DNA of 64,000 bases from UBA1876 sp003446665 (GCA_040616305.1 CP159918.1:434001-498000), one strand, 5' to 3'; shown: positions 50,073-59,510, counted from the first letter of the stretch. Notes: generated by a model not told the origin, from the sequence alone. Program-made: numbers and translations.

Positions 50073-50099
50073 GACCGCCCTGCAGGGCGGTCTTTTTTT
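50073..50099 (+). terminator. Intrinsic terminator after first gdh
   Basis: A 20-bp palindrome forming an 8-bp stem GACCGCCC/GGGCGGTC with loop TGCA (50073-50092), then T7, flanked upstream by A7. Confidence 0.92.
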
Positions 50100-50590
50100 G
50101 TGTGCCCGACAGGATGAGGAGACGCTGGAATGAAAACAGTTTAAAAACCTCAAGGAAAGCATCGACAGAAGCGGGCCATCGGCAATTGTTTGACGAATAG
50201 GCAGAACGGCAATAGAACCCGGGAATATAGTGAATAAAATAATCAAGAGTACGGAACAAAATAGCCGTTAATTCACAAAACTGTCATTCTGTACGAATCG
50301 TAAGTGACGTTTTATAATAGATCAAGTCAGTTATAAAGTTTCAGAACACGGTAGCGCTATCAGGGAAAAATAAGGAACGCAGGTGGTTGCTAAGCTTTAA
50401 GATGGCTTTTAACGGAAGAAAAAGATCCCTTGTCTAAAGCAATCCTGAAAATAATGGAATGTCTCTCGAATCACCAGGTGCTTTCCTAGGAGGGAAAGGA
50501 CTTTTTCAAGAAGGGGGGCTTTGCTGGAAAAAGCCGGACTGCGGTAAGTGCTGGAACTATTACGGAAACATTTTAAAGGAGGACTGCCTG
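50100..50590 (+). other. Long leader region of second gdh
   Basis: About 490 nt without a recognised gene. It contains a perfect TATAAT at 50313-50318 with a poor -35 partner. A frame from ATG 50459 runs into the second gdh in phase (44 codons, with Cys and Lys-rich ending), but it has no family similarity; a ribosome site AAAGGAGG directly before ATG 50591 marks the true start. The ~270-nt untranslated stretch could be regulatory; no known riboswitch was recognised. Confidence 0.5.
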
Positions 50591-51838
50591 ATGGAGAAAC
50601 TGAACCCGCATGAAATGTTTGTCAAGCAGTTGGAAGAAGCGGCACCATACATCACCGCTGAACCAGAATACCTGGAAATATTGAAAGAACCGAAGGAAGT
50701 CCTTGAAATAACCATCCCGCTAAGGCTTGATGATGGTTCGGTCAAATTGTGCAAGGCCTGGAGGAGTCACCACAATAACGCCCTTGGACCCTACAAGGGC
50801 GGAGTCAGGTATCATCCGAAAGTGAACAGGGACGAAGTGGTGGCTCTGTCTTCGTGGATGTCCATCAAAACAGCAACGGCTAACCTGCCTTATGGGGGCG
50901 GTAAGGGCGGAGTGGCAATAAATGCCAAAGAACTTACCAAAGGTGAGCTGGAGCGGCTGAGCCGGGCTTTCGCCCTTGGGATGAGCCGATTCGTAGGGAC
51001 CGATATCGACATACCCGCACCGGACGTATACACGAACCCCCAGGTCATGGCCTGGTTTGTAGACACCTATGAAAAGGTCCATGGCAGAAGTGAGCCGTCG
51101 GTGTATACGGGTAAACCCGTGGCCGTCGGTGGATCCCTCGGACGAGGCGATGCCACTTCGCGCGGCGGCATTTATGTCTTGAGGGAGACCCTGAGAGAAA
51201 TCGGCCTTTTGGGCAAACCGTTGACGGCTGCCGTGCAAGGTTATGGAAACGTGGGAAGCCATGCCCATGAACTTGCTGACATTCTGGACCTGAAGGTGGT
51301 TGCCGTCTCCGACAGCCGTGGTGGTTCCTATTGCGAGGCCGGTATCGATTACGAATATGCATCCGGTTACAAGCGTGAAAACGGAACGGTAAAGGGCATG
51401 CCCGACATGGATGCTATCACCAACGAGGAATTGCTTGAACTCGACGTGGATGTTCTTATACCATCAGCGCTTGAAGGAGTTATTACCGAACAGAACGCGG
51501 ACAAGATAAAGGCGAAGGTGATCCTGGAGCTGGCGAACGGGCCGACAACGCCGGAAGGCGAGGCTATCCTTACCGATAAGGGTATCCTGGTCGTTCCCGA
51601 TGTACTGGCCAATTCCGGAGGTGTTACCGTAAGCTGTTTTGAATGGATACAGGGGAGAACGGGCGATTTCTGGACCATAGAGACGGTTCAGCAGAAACTG
51701 GACGAAAAACTTACAACGGCCTTCAAGGCCATCTGGGCCATCAAGGAAGAACAAAACATACGCTTCAGGCAAGCGGCCTACGTCCGAGCCGTGGATAGTA
51801 TAATTACAGCCATGAGGTTCAGGGGGATTTGGCCATAG
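50591..51838 (+). CDS. Glutamate dehydrogenase (second copy)
   Basis: 415 residues of the same dehydrogenase family, clearly divergent from its neighbour. It has ALGPYKGGVRYHP, LPYGGGKGGV, PAPDVYT and the Rossmann motif QGYGNVGSH, all intact. The strand after the Rossmann glycine loop ends in DSRG, the Asp favouring NAD+. ATG 50591 follows AAAGGAGG. The pair may differ in cofactor, direction or oligomer, as in other organisms that carry two enzymes. A terminator follows. Confidence 0.94.
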   Translation: MEKLNPHEMFVKQLEEAAPYITAEPEYLEILKEPKEVLEITIPLRLDDGSVKLCKAWRSHHNNALGPYKGGVRYHPKVNRDEVVALSSWMSIKTATANLPYGGGKGGVAINAKELTKGELERLSRAFALGMSRFVGTDIDIPAPDVYTNPQVMAWFVDTYEKVHGRSEPSVYTGKPVAVGGSLGRGDATSRGGIYVLRETLREIGLLGKPLTAAVQGYGNVGSHAHELADILDLKVVAVSDSRGGSYCEAGIDYEYASGYKRENGTVKGMPDMDAITNEELLELDVDVLIPSALEGVITEQNADKIKAKVILELANGPTTPEGEAILTDKGILVVPDVLANSGGVTVSCFEWIQGRTGDFWTIETVQQKLDEKLTTAFKAIWAIKEEQNIRFRQAAYVRAVDSIITAMRFRGIWP

Positions 51839-51864
51839 GCCTGCAGATTTTGATTTTGCATTTT

Positions 51865-51902
51865 GATGAGGGCGGGGGTAAAACCCGCCCTCATCGTTTT
51901 TT
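51865..51902. terminator. Intrinsic terminator after second gdh
   Basis: A 12-bp stem (51865-51876 with 51884-51895), loop GGTAAAA, then GTTTTTT. It lies between this gene and the end of the convergent PEP/pyruvate-binding protein gene. Confidence 0.88.
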
Positions 51903-51913
51903 GAGACTTCGAA

Positions 51914-53620
51914 CTAATTCAGGCAGACGATGCCTACTTCTGTCTCACCATCCAGGTAGACGCTGAAGTCACCCTTGTAAATGCGGATAACGTCTTCCGT
52001 GCCTCTTTCATAAGGCGTGTTTTCGAACCACTCCCTGTTGAAGATGTCCGGTGGTTCTCCCGCGAACACTGGCAAGTACAGGATGCCGTCCACATCCAGG
52101 TCCAGGAAAAAATGTGTGCCGTAGGACAGCTCCGGGGTGTAGTGTCTTTCCACGATGCCGAGTTCTACCAGACAACCGCAGTTGCAAATCTCATTGTATT
52201 CTACGGGCACTCCCAGGTCGGGGTTTGCGCTTCCCCAGCGCCCGGGGCCGACGAGCACGTAGTTTGTCCCCTTGAGGTCGTTGTTTACCTGCCCCAGGGC
52301 ACGCGCGATCTTGTAATGGTCCGCCTTGAGTCCATACTGAAAGGGGTCGACGAACACGATGTAAGGTGTTTTTTCGATGACCCCGTTACTGACCATACGG
52401 GAGCCTTTAAGAAGTATCTTTTCTTCGGGTATTTCCGGGATCTCTACAGAGGACATCTCCTCATAGGAGGAAAGAGGCCTTAACTGGACCAGGCTCATCC
52501 GCTTGTCCTCCGTTTCGTAAGTGAATTCCATGTCTATGGGGATGCCCATGCACTTTTCGTAATGCTTTGAGATGCGCCGGGCCGTTTCCAGAAAATGAGG
52601 ACAGCGGGTCGGTACGTCCGAGAAGGAGAAGATAGGAATAGTCCTTACCATGGGGCGTGATCCGGCCCAGTAGAGGGTGTTGTCCCCATAAAGCTCTATA
52701 AAGGCCGTCGCCATTTTGTGATGTTTCATGATGAACTGGAACATGCTCTTCAGGTCAGCAGACACGAAAGCACCAAACCTGCAGTCCATGTAATCGAAAT
52801 GTTCCTGGCTGTATTGAGCCACATCCCTGGCCAGGGTTCCCTCCGACCTGAGGTTGGGGTTTGAAAGATACATCAGCCGCGCGTGGGACCTGTCCACGGT
52901 CCTGGTCCCGAGGCCGAAACAGAAGCGTATGACGCCGTCTTCTTTTTTTACCCTGGGCGAGGGCCTACGGTAGACCTTGGAAAAAATGGTTCCGGCAAGT
53001 TCCGGATAAAAGTAGTCTTCGTGTCTTTTGCCCATAAGGGGCTGAACCAAAACAGCCATCGCCTCGTCCCGGTCAGTATATCCATGTTTGGCTCTGTACG
53101 CCCGGGCTGCGGGGTTGTAGAGGGAAGCCCAAACGGCCTTGATGCCGTCTGTAAGCTCTCTCATGCGCCAAGCCCTGTCAAAGACGTTGGCTGCGAAAGT
53201 GGTGAAATATTTACCGGCAAAAGATAAAAGGTGTGAATCCTCCAGCATAGAGCTAGATCGGATGGCTATGGGGACTTCCCAGAAGGCATCTATAACCTTG
53301 TCAAGCTCCGAAATAAGTGAAGGACGTATTTCACCCGAGGAGAAGGCACGGTTTATCTTGTCGAGGTCGGTTTCGTCGTAAATCCACTCCATGTCGTTGT
53401 GTTCGATAAAATCATAGAAGATCTCCGTTGTGACAACGTAAGTTTTTGCCGGGAGCACCACATCTTTCTCAAGTTCACTTCCGACAAGATGCTCGAAGGC
53501 AAAGGCCAGGCCCTTCCCCTTGCCGCCTATATTTCCATCACCGATAAGGCAGCCCTGTTCCTTGTAAAGTGGCTTTCCGTCGAAATCCTTATAGGGTATC
53601 CATATATCCTGTCTCGGCAT
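51914..53620 (-). CDS. Stand-alone PEP/pyruvate-binding domain protein
   Basis: 568 residues. The N-terminal half matches the ATP-grasp PEP/pyruvate-binding domain of phosphoenolpyruvate synthase and pyruvate phosphate dikinase: GGKGKGLAFA, AIRSSSMLEDS and SFAGKYFT are visible, and VQLRPL closes the module. The C-terminal third is not the usual phosphohistidine or TIM-barrel domain and is unfamiliar. It probably uses ATP, perhaps to phosphorylate an unknown partner. ATG 53620 follows GAGAGGAG. It lies 70 nt after asnS on the same strand. Confidence 0.82.
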   Translation of the reverse strand: MPRQDIWIPYKDFDGKPLYKEQGCLIGDGNIGGKGKGLAFAFEHLVGSELEKDVVLPAKTYVVTTEIFYDFIEHNDMEWIYDETDLDKINRAFSSGEIRPSLISELDKVIDAFWEVPIAIRSSSMLEDSHLLSFAGKYFTTFAANVFDRAWRMRELTDGIKAVWASLYNPAARAYRAKHGYTDRDEAMAVLVQPLMGKRHEDYFYPELAGTIFSKVYRRPSPRVKKEDGVIRFCFGLGTRTVDRSHARLMYLSNPNLRSEGTLARDVAQYSQEHFDYMDCRFGAFVSADLKSMFQFIMKHHKMATAFIELYGDNTLYWAGSRPMVRTIPIFSFSDVPTRCPHFLETARRISKHYEKCMGIPIDMEFTYETEDKRMSLVQLRPLSSYEEMSSVEIPEIPEEKILLKGSRMVSNGVIEKTPYIVFVDPFQYGLKADHYKIARALGQVNNDLKGTNYVLVGPGRWGSANPDLGVPVEYNEICNCGCLVELGIVERHYTPELSYGTHFFLDLDVDGILYLPVFAGEPPDIFNREWFENTPYERGTEDVIRIYKGDFSVYLDGETEVGIVCLN

Positions 53621-53689
53621 GTTTTCTCCTCTCCCTCTCTGCACGTTGTCTGATTCCAAAAGTTTCCGGTCCTGGTGTTTTGCTTCCCA

Positions 53690-54994
53690 TCAGGGATTCA
53701 GGCGGTAGATTGTCCTCGGGAAGGGTATGGCTTCCCTTATGTGATGGAGTCCGCAAATCCAGCTTACGAGGCGCTCTATGCCCAGCCCAAACCCGCTGTG
53801 AATGAAGGTGCCGTAACGCCTGAGGTCAAGGTACCAGTCGTAGGATTCTTCGGGGAGTCCTTCCTCTCGGATTCTCGAAAGGAGCAGGTTCAGATCGTCC
53901 TCTCGCTGGGAACCACCTATGATCTCTCCATATCCCTCCGGGGCCAGAAGGTCGTCGCAAAGGACCAGATCGTCTCGCTCGGGGTGCTGTTTCATATAAA
54001 AGGCCTTGACCTTCTTAGGGTAGCATTCGACGAAAACGGGCTTGTCGAACTGTCTTGTCAGGATTGTCTCGTCGTCTCCGCCGAAATCCGTTCCATATTC
54101 TATGGAACTTCCAAGGCTCTGGAGCATCTTGACGGCGTCGTCGTAGGTTATCCTGTAAAAGGGCGGTTCTACACGTTCCAGAACGGACGTATCCCTTTCC
54201 AGGTCTTTCAGTTCCCGTCCGCAATGTTCGAGAACGTTTTTGACTATCGCCGAAACCAGGTTTTCCTGGAGCCTCATGTTGTCCTCGTGGTCATAAAAGG
54301 CCACTTCCGGTTCGAGCATCCAGAACTCCGTCAGGTGACGTCTGGTCTTTGATTTTTCCGCTCTGAAAGTCGGGCCAAAGGTATAAACCTTCCCGAAGGC
54401 CGCCGCCGTGGCTTCGGCGTAAAGTTGTCCCGTCTGCGCCAGATAGGCCTTCCCTTCGTCAAAATAGGGGACCTCGAAAAGTCCGGAAGCTCCCTCGCCT
54501 ATGGAACCGGTCAAAATAGGGCTGTCGGTGAGAAGGAAACCTTCGCTGTGAAGGTATTCCCTGGCCGCCCAGATGACCTGGTCCCTTACTTTCATTATGG
54601 CACGCTGGCGCTGGCTTCTCAGCCAAAGATGCCGGTTGTCGAGCAAGAAGTCTATGCCGTGTTCCTTTTTGCCTATCGGGTATTCATGTTCCGGGTTGTG
54701 GATGACTTTCAGATCGGTTACCGTAAGTTCGTACCCCGAGGGAGCCCTTTCGTCCTTTCTGACGATTCCTGTGACTTCCACGGAAGCTTCCAGCCATAGC
54801 CCCTTGGCTTCTAGAAAGGTCTCTTCCGGAACGTCCGATTTTGCCATTACCGCCTGAACGAACCCAGAACCGTCCCGAAGCTGCAGGAAATGGATTTTCC
54901 CTGAACTTCTCTTGTTATACATCCATCCTTTGATTACCACTTCCCGGCCTTCGTGCCTGAAAAGGTTTTTGATCTCTACCCAGGGTGCTGACAT
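53690..54994 (-). CDS. asnS: Asparaginyl-tRNA synthetase
   Basis: 434 residues, class IIb. An OB-fold anticodon-binding domain (about 15-105) precedes the catalytic core: motif 2 FRAEKSKTRRHLTEFWMLE, and motif 3 GFGLGIERLV near the end. The HLTEFWMLEPE context is typical of AsnRS rather than AspRS. ATG 54994 follows AAGGAGG. Its presence means Asn-tRNA is made directly. Confidence 0.95.
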   Translation of the reverse strand: MSAPWVEIKNLFRHEGREVVIKGWMYNKRSSGKIHFLQLRDGSGFVQAVMAKSDVPEETFLEAKGLWLEASVEVTGIVRKDERAPSGYELTVTDLKVIHNPEHEYPIGKKEHGIDFLLDNRHLWLRSQRQRAIMKVRDQVIWAAREYLHSEGFLLTDSPILTGSIGEGASGLFEVPYFDEGKAYLAQTGQLYAEATAAAFGKVYTFGPTFRAEKSKTRRHLTEFWMLEPEVAFYDHEDNMRLQENLVSAIVKNVLEHCGRELKDLERDTSVLERVEPPFYRITYDDAVKMLQSLGSSIEYGTDFGGDDETILTRQFDKPVFVECYPKKVKAFYMKQHPERDDLVLCDDLLAPEGYGEIIGGSQREDDLNLLLSRIREEGLPEESYDWYLDLRRYGTFIHSGFGLGIERLVSWICGLHHIREAIPFPRTIYRLNP

Positions 54995-54999
54995 TGATG

Positions 55000-55312
55000 T
55001 TCCTCCTTACGTGGATTGTATGTCATTCACACACGTACGATCTTCAAAAAAAGAACCTGCAGAACGAGGAAAAACCGGGCGCATCCTATTGAGCGATTTC
55101 CCTGAACGCAAGTACTGCCTTCAGTATTGATGAAAAAACAGCTTTTGTAATTTCGATAAATTTCGATAATTATGTAAGAAGCAAATAGAAACTTGCAGTT
55201 CTTCCATGTATGATACACTAACACACATATCGGTATTTCTCATACCGTTTACCTTGCGCGGAACATATTCCCAGTACAGTCCGGACCGTCTGCCGAGCCG
55301 GAAGGAGAGACG
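55000..55312. other. Divergent intergenic region
   Basis: About 310 nt between asnS (minus) and the amidohydrolase gene (plus). It is AT-rich in the middle and holds an exact tandem repeat of ATTTCGATAA at 55150-55169. TTGCAG (55193-55198) and TACACT (55215-55220) at 16 nt are a weak candidate promoter for the plus gene. No RNA gene was seen. Confidence 0.4.
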
Positions 55313-56509
55313 ATGATGGTTAGCGATTCATCGAAGCTTGAACATTTAAAGGATGACCTTACCGGGGAATCGGAAGCCCTGTCCGACCAGATAATCGCCT
55401 GGCGGAGGGAGTTCCACCAGTTCCCTGAGTTGGCATACGAGGAAAACCTCACGGCCTCGCGCGTTGCCGCGGCCCTTTCTGCCATGCCGGGAATAGAAGT
55501 GGTAAGGGGGCTTGGAACGGGGACTTCCGTCATAGGTGTGCTGCGTAAGGATATAGACAAACCGGCCCTTGTGCTGAGAGCCGATATGGACGCCCTGGCG
55601 GTTCAGGAGGAAACCGACCTTCCCTTTGCCTCTTGTTTCCCCGGTCTTATGCATGCTTGTGGTCACGATTCTCATATGGCTGCGCTTTTGGGAGCGGCGA
55701 AAATACTTTCAGCACGGGCAGATGAACTCGAAAGGCCCGTGATTTTTTTGTTCCAGCCGGCCGAGGAAGGCAAAGGTGGAGCGAAAAGAATCATCGAAGG
55801 CGGCTTGTTCACTACCTTCAATATAAGCCGGATGGTAGCGCTGCATTTCTGGCCGATGACGCCCTATGGACACATAAAAACCAAAAAAGGCACTATTACC
55901 GCTCTATCCGACAGGATTCACGTGGTCATAGAAGGTGCTGCTGCCCACGCGGCGGCTCCTCACCTTGGGGTGGACCCGACTATAGTGGCGGCTCACGTAC
56001 TCCTGGGGGTTCAAAGCCTGTTGACCCGTGAAATGGATCCAATGGAGGCGGCAGTCATAACTTTTGGTCAGGTAGAAGCTGGTGAGGCCTACAACATTAT
56101 TCCCCGGACGGCACACCTTTGGGGGACGCTCAGGACCTTTTCGGAGGAAGTGAGGGATTTCCTGCAGGGCAGGCTTGAGGAAATGATCTCCCTTGTTGCG
56201 AAGGGGCATAGGGCGATTGCCACCGTGGAATATACGCGAAATTATCCGAGCCTCGTCAACGATGGGGAGCTTACGGAAGAAGTTCTCAGGCTTGGCAGGC
56301 TCTTTTTCGGAGAGCACCTCGTGGAGGAAATGGACCGGCCGATACTTTCCGGAGAAGATTTTTCGTTTTATTCCCTGAAGGTCCCAGCCTGTTTCATGCT
56401 ACTGGGTACGGGGTCAGAACTGGGACTTCACCATCCGAGGTACGATGTACCGGAGGAATTGCTGCCGATGGCGTCGGCCTGGCTCGCGTTCATGGGGTTG
56501 GTGCTCTGA
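55313..56509 (+). CDS. M20-family amidohydrolase/peptidase
   Basis: 398 residues, related to hippurate hydrolase and N-acyl amino acid amidohydrolases. The start RREFHQFPELAYEE, metal-binding RADMDALAVQE, HACGHDSHMAALLGA and QPAEEGKGGA are present, with SGEDFSFY near the end. It removes acyl groups from amino acids or peptides, consistent with an amino-acid-based lifestyle. ATG 55313 follows GGAAGGAGAG; ATG 55316 is an alternative. It is followed directly by a repeat region. Confidence 0.94.
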   Translation: MMVSDSSKLEHLKDDLTGESEALSDQIIAWRREFHQFPELAYEENLTASRVAAALSAMPGIEVVRGLGTGTSVIGVLRKDIDKPALVLRADMDALAVQEETDLPFASCFPGLMHACGHDSHMAALLGAAKILSARADELERPVIFLFQPAEEGKGGAKRIIEGGLFTTFNISRMVALHFWPMTPYGHIKTKKGTITALSDRIHVVIEGAAAHAAAPHLGVDPTIVAAHVLLGVQSLLTREMDPMEAAVITFGQVEAGEAYNIIPRTAHLWGTLRTFSEEVRDFLQGRLEEMISLVAKGHRAIATVEYTRNYPSLVNDGELTEEVLRLGRLFFGEHLVEEMDRPILSGEDFSFYSLKVPACFMLLGTGSELGLHHPRYDVPEELLPMASAWLAFMGLVL

Positions 56510-56830
56510 CACACGGGCATACGCCCGAGCGTCGACCCGCGGGTCACATTACCAAATTCCTTGGCAAAGGCTGTTGGCCCCGCGGATCGAAGAGAAGCAT
56601 AAAGAGTAAAGAGTAAAGAGTAAAGAGAAAGAGCTTTTTGAAACAAAAACAAAAAACATTTCACACACGGGCATACGCCCGAACGTCGACCCGCGGGTCA
56701 CATTACCAAATTCCTTGGCAAAGGCTGTTGGCCCCGCGGATCGAAGAGAAGCATAAAGAGTAAAGAGAAAGAGCTTTTTGAAACAAAAACAAAAAACATT
56801 TCACACACGGGCATACGCCCGTGTGTGAAA
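56510..56830. repeat. Two-copy repeat with variable TAAAGAG microsatellite
   Basis: Copy 1 spans 56510-56663, copy 2 56664-56803. They are nearly identical except that TAAAGAG occurs four times in copy 1 (56600-56627) and twice in copy 2 (56754-56767). Each begins with CGGGCATACGCCCG (5-bp hairpin) and carries the palindrome GACCCGCGGGTC. The third boundary is a perfect 14-bp hairpin (56799-56812 with 56817-56830, loop ATAC) right before the ribosome site of the next gene. No protein is encoded. Origin unknown; possibly REP-like. Confidence 0.9.
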
Positions 56831-56846
56831 AGTAGGAGGATTTTTC

Positions 56847-58322
56847 TTGACGAGTCGCCTTGAGAAACGAATTCTCGAAAGATGCATACGATGTGAAGGA
56901 GAAAAATCCTTTTGGTGGCAAAATACCTGGTGGTCGAGAAGGGTTCTTTCAGACCTTTCCGCGAGATGCGAAAAGGTGCTCAAAGACGCCGGGTTGGGTG
57001 AGGGAAGCAGGTTGGCGGTGCTCCTGCCCAATTCTCCACTTTTCATTGCCCTGATGATCGCCGTTTGGAAACTTGGCGGTGTTCTTGTTCCGCTAAACCT
57101 TTTGGCGGGGAAGACGGCCATAGGTTCTAATCTCAAACACGCAGACGTAGCAGGAGCTGTTCTCCCGCAGGGTATGGAACAGGCGGCTGAGGATTTTGCC
57201 GGTATTGGTATTCCTGCAGTTACAGCGCCTTTGGATGGACCGCTTCCAGGCTTCAAGTGCCGGGCCGTTGACGGGTCCGATCCCGATACGGCCGTCATCT
57301 TTTATACATCGGGGACCACCGGGGCTCCAAAGGGAGTTCCTATAAGTCACGCCAATCTTCTTGAGAACATCGAAGCTTCAACGGGGCATTTGACCGATCT
57401 TCGTGAGGACGACATATTTCTCAACGCTTTGCCGAACTTCCACGCTCTCGGTTTTAATGTAAGCGGCCTGCTGCCGCTCGTCGGAGGGTTCCCCCAAGTG
57501 CTGTTGACTTCTTTCATGCCCGCAGAAAACACTCTGCATGCCATTCATTCGGCCGGCGTGACGGTCATTGTGGCGGTGCCCACAATGGTCAACCTTCTTC
57601 TCGGGACTGTCACCAGGGGAGCGACGCCTCCTTCGACCCTGAGGATGATTATTTCAGGCGGGGACAAGCTTCCGGCAAAAATCGACGCCAGAGCCGAGAA
57701 AATGCTGGGCCTGGGCGTTCTCGAAGGTTACGGGCTGACTGAAACCTCGCCGGTGGTCTCCGTGAATCCCAACTATGCTTCACGCAAGCCGGGGACAGCC
57801 GGGACGATACTTCCGGGTTATGACGTACAGATCCGCTCCAGCGATGGAAAAGTCCTTCCACCCGGGAAGGAAGGAACTCTTTGGCTCAGGGGGCCGTCTG
57901 TGTTCGGCGAATACTTCCGCGATCAGCACCAGACCGAAGAAAGGATCAGGGATGGCTGGTTCAATACAGGTGACGTGGTTCGCATGGATGACGAAGGTTA
58001 CCTGTCTATACTGGACAGGGAGTCGGATATCATCATAGTCGGCGGTTTCAACGTATACCCCGCCGAAGTCGAATCGGTCCTGCAGGAAGTCCCGGGCGTG
58101 AGGGAATCCGCAGTAGTGGGTGTTTCCCATAGTGTCAGCGGCGAAATAGTCAAAGCCTGCGTCGTCAAGGATCCCGACTCCGGTATACAGGCGAGGGATA
58201 TAATATCTTTTTGCAGGGAGAATCTGGCCCTCTACAAGGTTCCGAGGCTCGTAGAGTTCGTCGATGAGCTTCCCCGTTCAAACATAGGGAAGGTTCTCAG
58301 AAGAGAGCTGCGCAGCGGGTAG
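56847..58322 (+). CDS. AMP-forming acyl-CoA synthetase
   Basis: 491 residues of the ANL superfamily. The P-loop-like FYTSGTTGAPKGVPISH, GYGLTETSPV, GWFNTGDVV and the C-terminal lysine region (SNIGKVLRREL) are intact. It activates a carboxylic acid, likely a fatty or aromatic acid, to its CoA ester. It starts at TTG 56847 after GTAGGAGG at 7 nt. A strong hairpin of the repeat precedes that site and could affect translation. Substrate unknown. Confidence 0.92.
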   Translation: MTSRLEKRILERCIRCEGEKSFWWQNTWWSRRVLSDLSARCEKVLKDAGLGEGSRLAVLLPNSPLFIALMIAVWKLGGVLVPLNLLAGKTAIGSNLKHADVAGAVLPQGMEQAAEDFAGIGIPAVTAPLDGPLPGFKCRAVDGSDPDTAVIFYTSGTTGAPKGVPISHANLLENIEASTGHLTDLREDDIFLNALPNFHALGFNVSGLLPLVGGFPQVLLTSFMPAENTLHAIHSAGVTVIVAVPTMVNLLLGTVTRGATPPSTLRMIISGGDKLPAKIDARAEKMLGLGVLEGYGLTETSPVVSVNPNYASRKPGTAGTILPGYDVQIRSSDGKVLPPGKEGTLWLRGPSVFGEYFRDQHQTEERIRDGWFNTGDVVRMDDEGYLSILDRESDIIIVGGFNVYPAEVESVLQEVPGVRESAVVGVSHSVSGEIVKACVVKDPDSGIQARDIISFCRENLALYKVPRLVEFVDELPRSNIGKVLRRELRSG

Positions 58323-58355
58323 AAAGATCTTGAATGAAGCTGGAGGTGTAGCAAG

Positions 58356-59417
58356 GTGCTTGGACTTGACGTCCGTCTGCTTACGCCTGTGGAAAGTGAA
58401 GAAGCCGAAAAAATAAGGGCATTTCTTGAGCTGAACGGTCTTGTTTTCGAGGAGGTTCCGGATGCCTCCGTCGTTGTCGAAGATCAGGACGGCCGTATTG
58501 TCGGAACGGGGAGTCTGAAGGACAATGTGCTGAAGATGTTTGCCATAGACCCCGCCTGGCAGGAGGCTGGCTTGTCGGGAACGATCGCCACCCGCCTTGT
58601 GGAACATGCCAGGGAAAAGGGAATGACCCATCTTTTTGTGTTCACCAGGCCGGATTATGCCTTTCGGTTCAAGTCCATGGGGTTCAGGGAACTTGCAAGA
58701 TATGGCGACGAAGCCTCTGTCCTGGAAATGGGACATCCGGGGATAGACCAGTTCAGAGAGTATCTGGCGGGGTTGAAAGCCCATGTAGCAGAGGGCGGAG
58801 TTGTCGGGGCCGTTGTCGTAAATTGTAATCCCTTCACCCTTGGACATCAGTACCTTATACAAGAGGCCTCGAAAAGAAGCGACCACCTCTATATCATCGT
58901 CGTGGAGGCTGACCGTTCTTCCTTTCCTTTCCGTCATAGATTCCAGCTCGTCAAAAGTGGGACGTCCCACCTTCCCAACGTCACTGTCTTGAGGAGCGGA
59001 GACTATGCCGTTTCCCCGGCTACGTTCCCGTCATATTTCATGAAGGGTGCTTCTGCCGAGAAGGTGGCTTCGGTGCAGGCCCGCCTGGATGTAACCATGT
59101 TCGCCAACCTGTTCGTGCCGGAACTTGGAATCAAAAGGCGTTTTGTTGGCACCGAACCTTATTGCCCTGTTACGGGTTCCTACAATTCGGCCATGAAAGA
59201 CATCCTGCCTTCAAAAGGGGTAGAGGTTGTGGAGATAGAAAGGCTACGCCTGGAGGACGGAACTGTTGTCTCTGCCTCAACGGTGCGCAATTGCATAAAA
59301 AAGGACGACTGGGACTGCGTAAGACACTTGGTCCCGGAGGTTACCTGGGAATACCTGCGTTCCGAAGAGGCGAAGCCTGTGCTGGAAAACCTGAAACGAC
59401 ACGCGGGACGTCACTGA
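58356..59417 (+). CDS. citC: [Citrate (pro-3S)-lyase] ligase
   Basis: 353 residues. An N-terminal GNAT-like region (about 5-125) precedes a nucleotidyltransferase-fold domain with NPFTLGHQYLI (TxGH at 161-164) and late SASTVRN. CitC acetylates the prosthetic group of citrate lyase. No citDEF genes are in this window, so it is an orphan here and may have another partner or act elsewhere in the genome. GTG 58356 follows GGAGGTG. It lies 33 nt after the acyl-CoA ligase gene. Confidence 0.9.
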   Translation: MLGLDVRLLTPVESEEAEKIRAFLELNGLVFEEVPDASVVVEDQDGRIVGTGSLKDNVLKMFAIDPAWQEAGLSGTIATRLVEHAREKGMTHLFVFTRPDYAFRFKSMGFRELARYGDEASVLEMGHPGIDQFREYLAGLKAHVAEGGVVGAVVVNCNPFTLGHQYLIQEASKRSDHLYIIVVEADRSSFPFRHRFQLVKSGTSHLPNVTVLRSGDYAVSPATFPSYFMKGASAEKVASVQARLDVTMFANLFVPELGIKRRFVGTEPYCPVTGSYNSAMKDILPSKGVEVVEIERLRLEDGTVVSASTVRNCIKKDDWDCVRHLVPEVTWEYLRSEEAKPVLENLKRHAGRH

Positions 59418-59510
59418 CTAAAAATAAAGTATTCAGAATGTCAGAGGATATTTGCTCCTTGCGAGGAGCCAGCCGCGCTGGTAGAAAAAGCCCGGTGATG
59501 CTGCTGATGG

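Noticed and set aside
59453..59468. Hairpin GCTCCT-TGCG-AGGAGC between citC and the his operon
   Set aside because: Short stem with no T-run on either strand; not convincing as a terminator.
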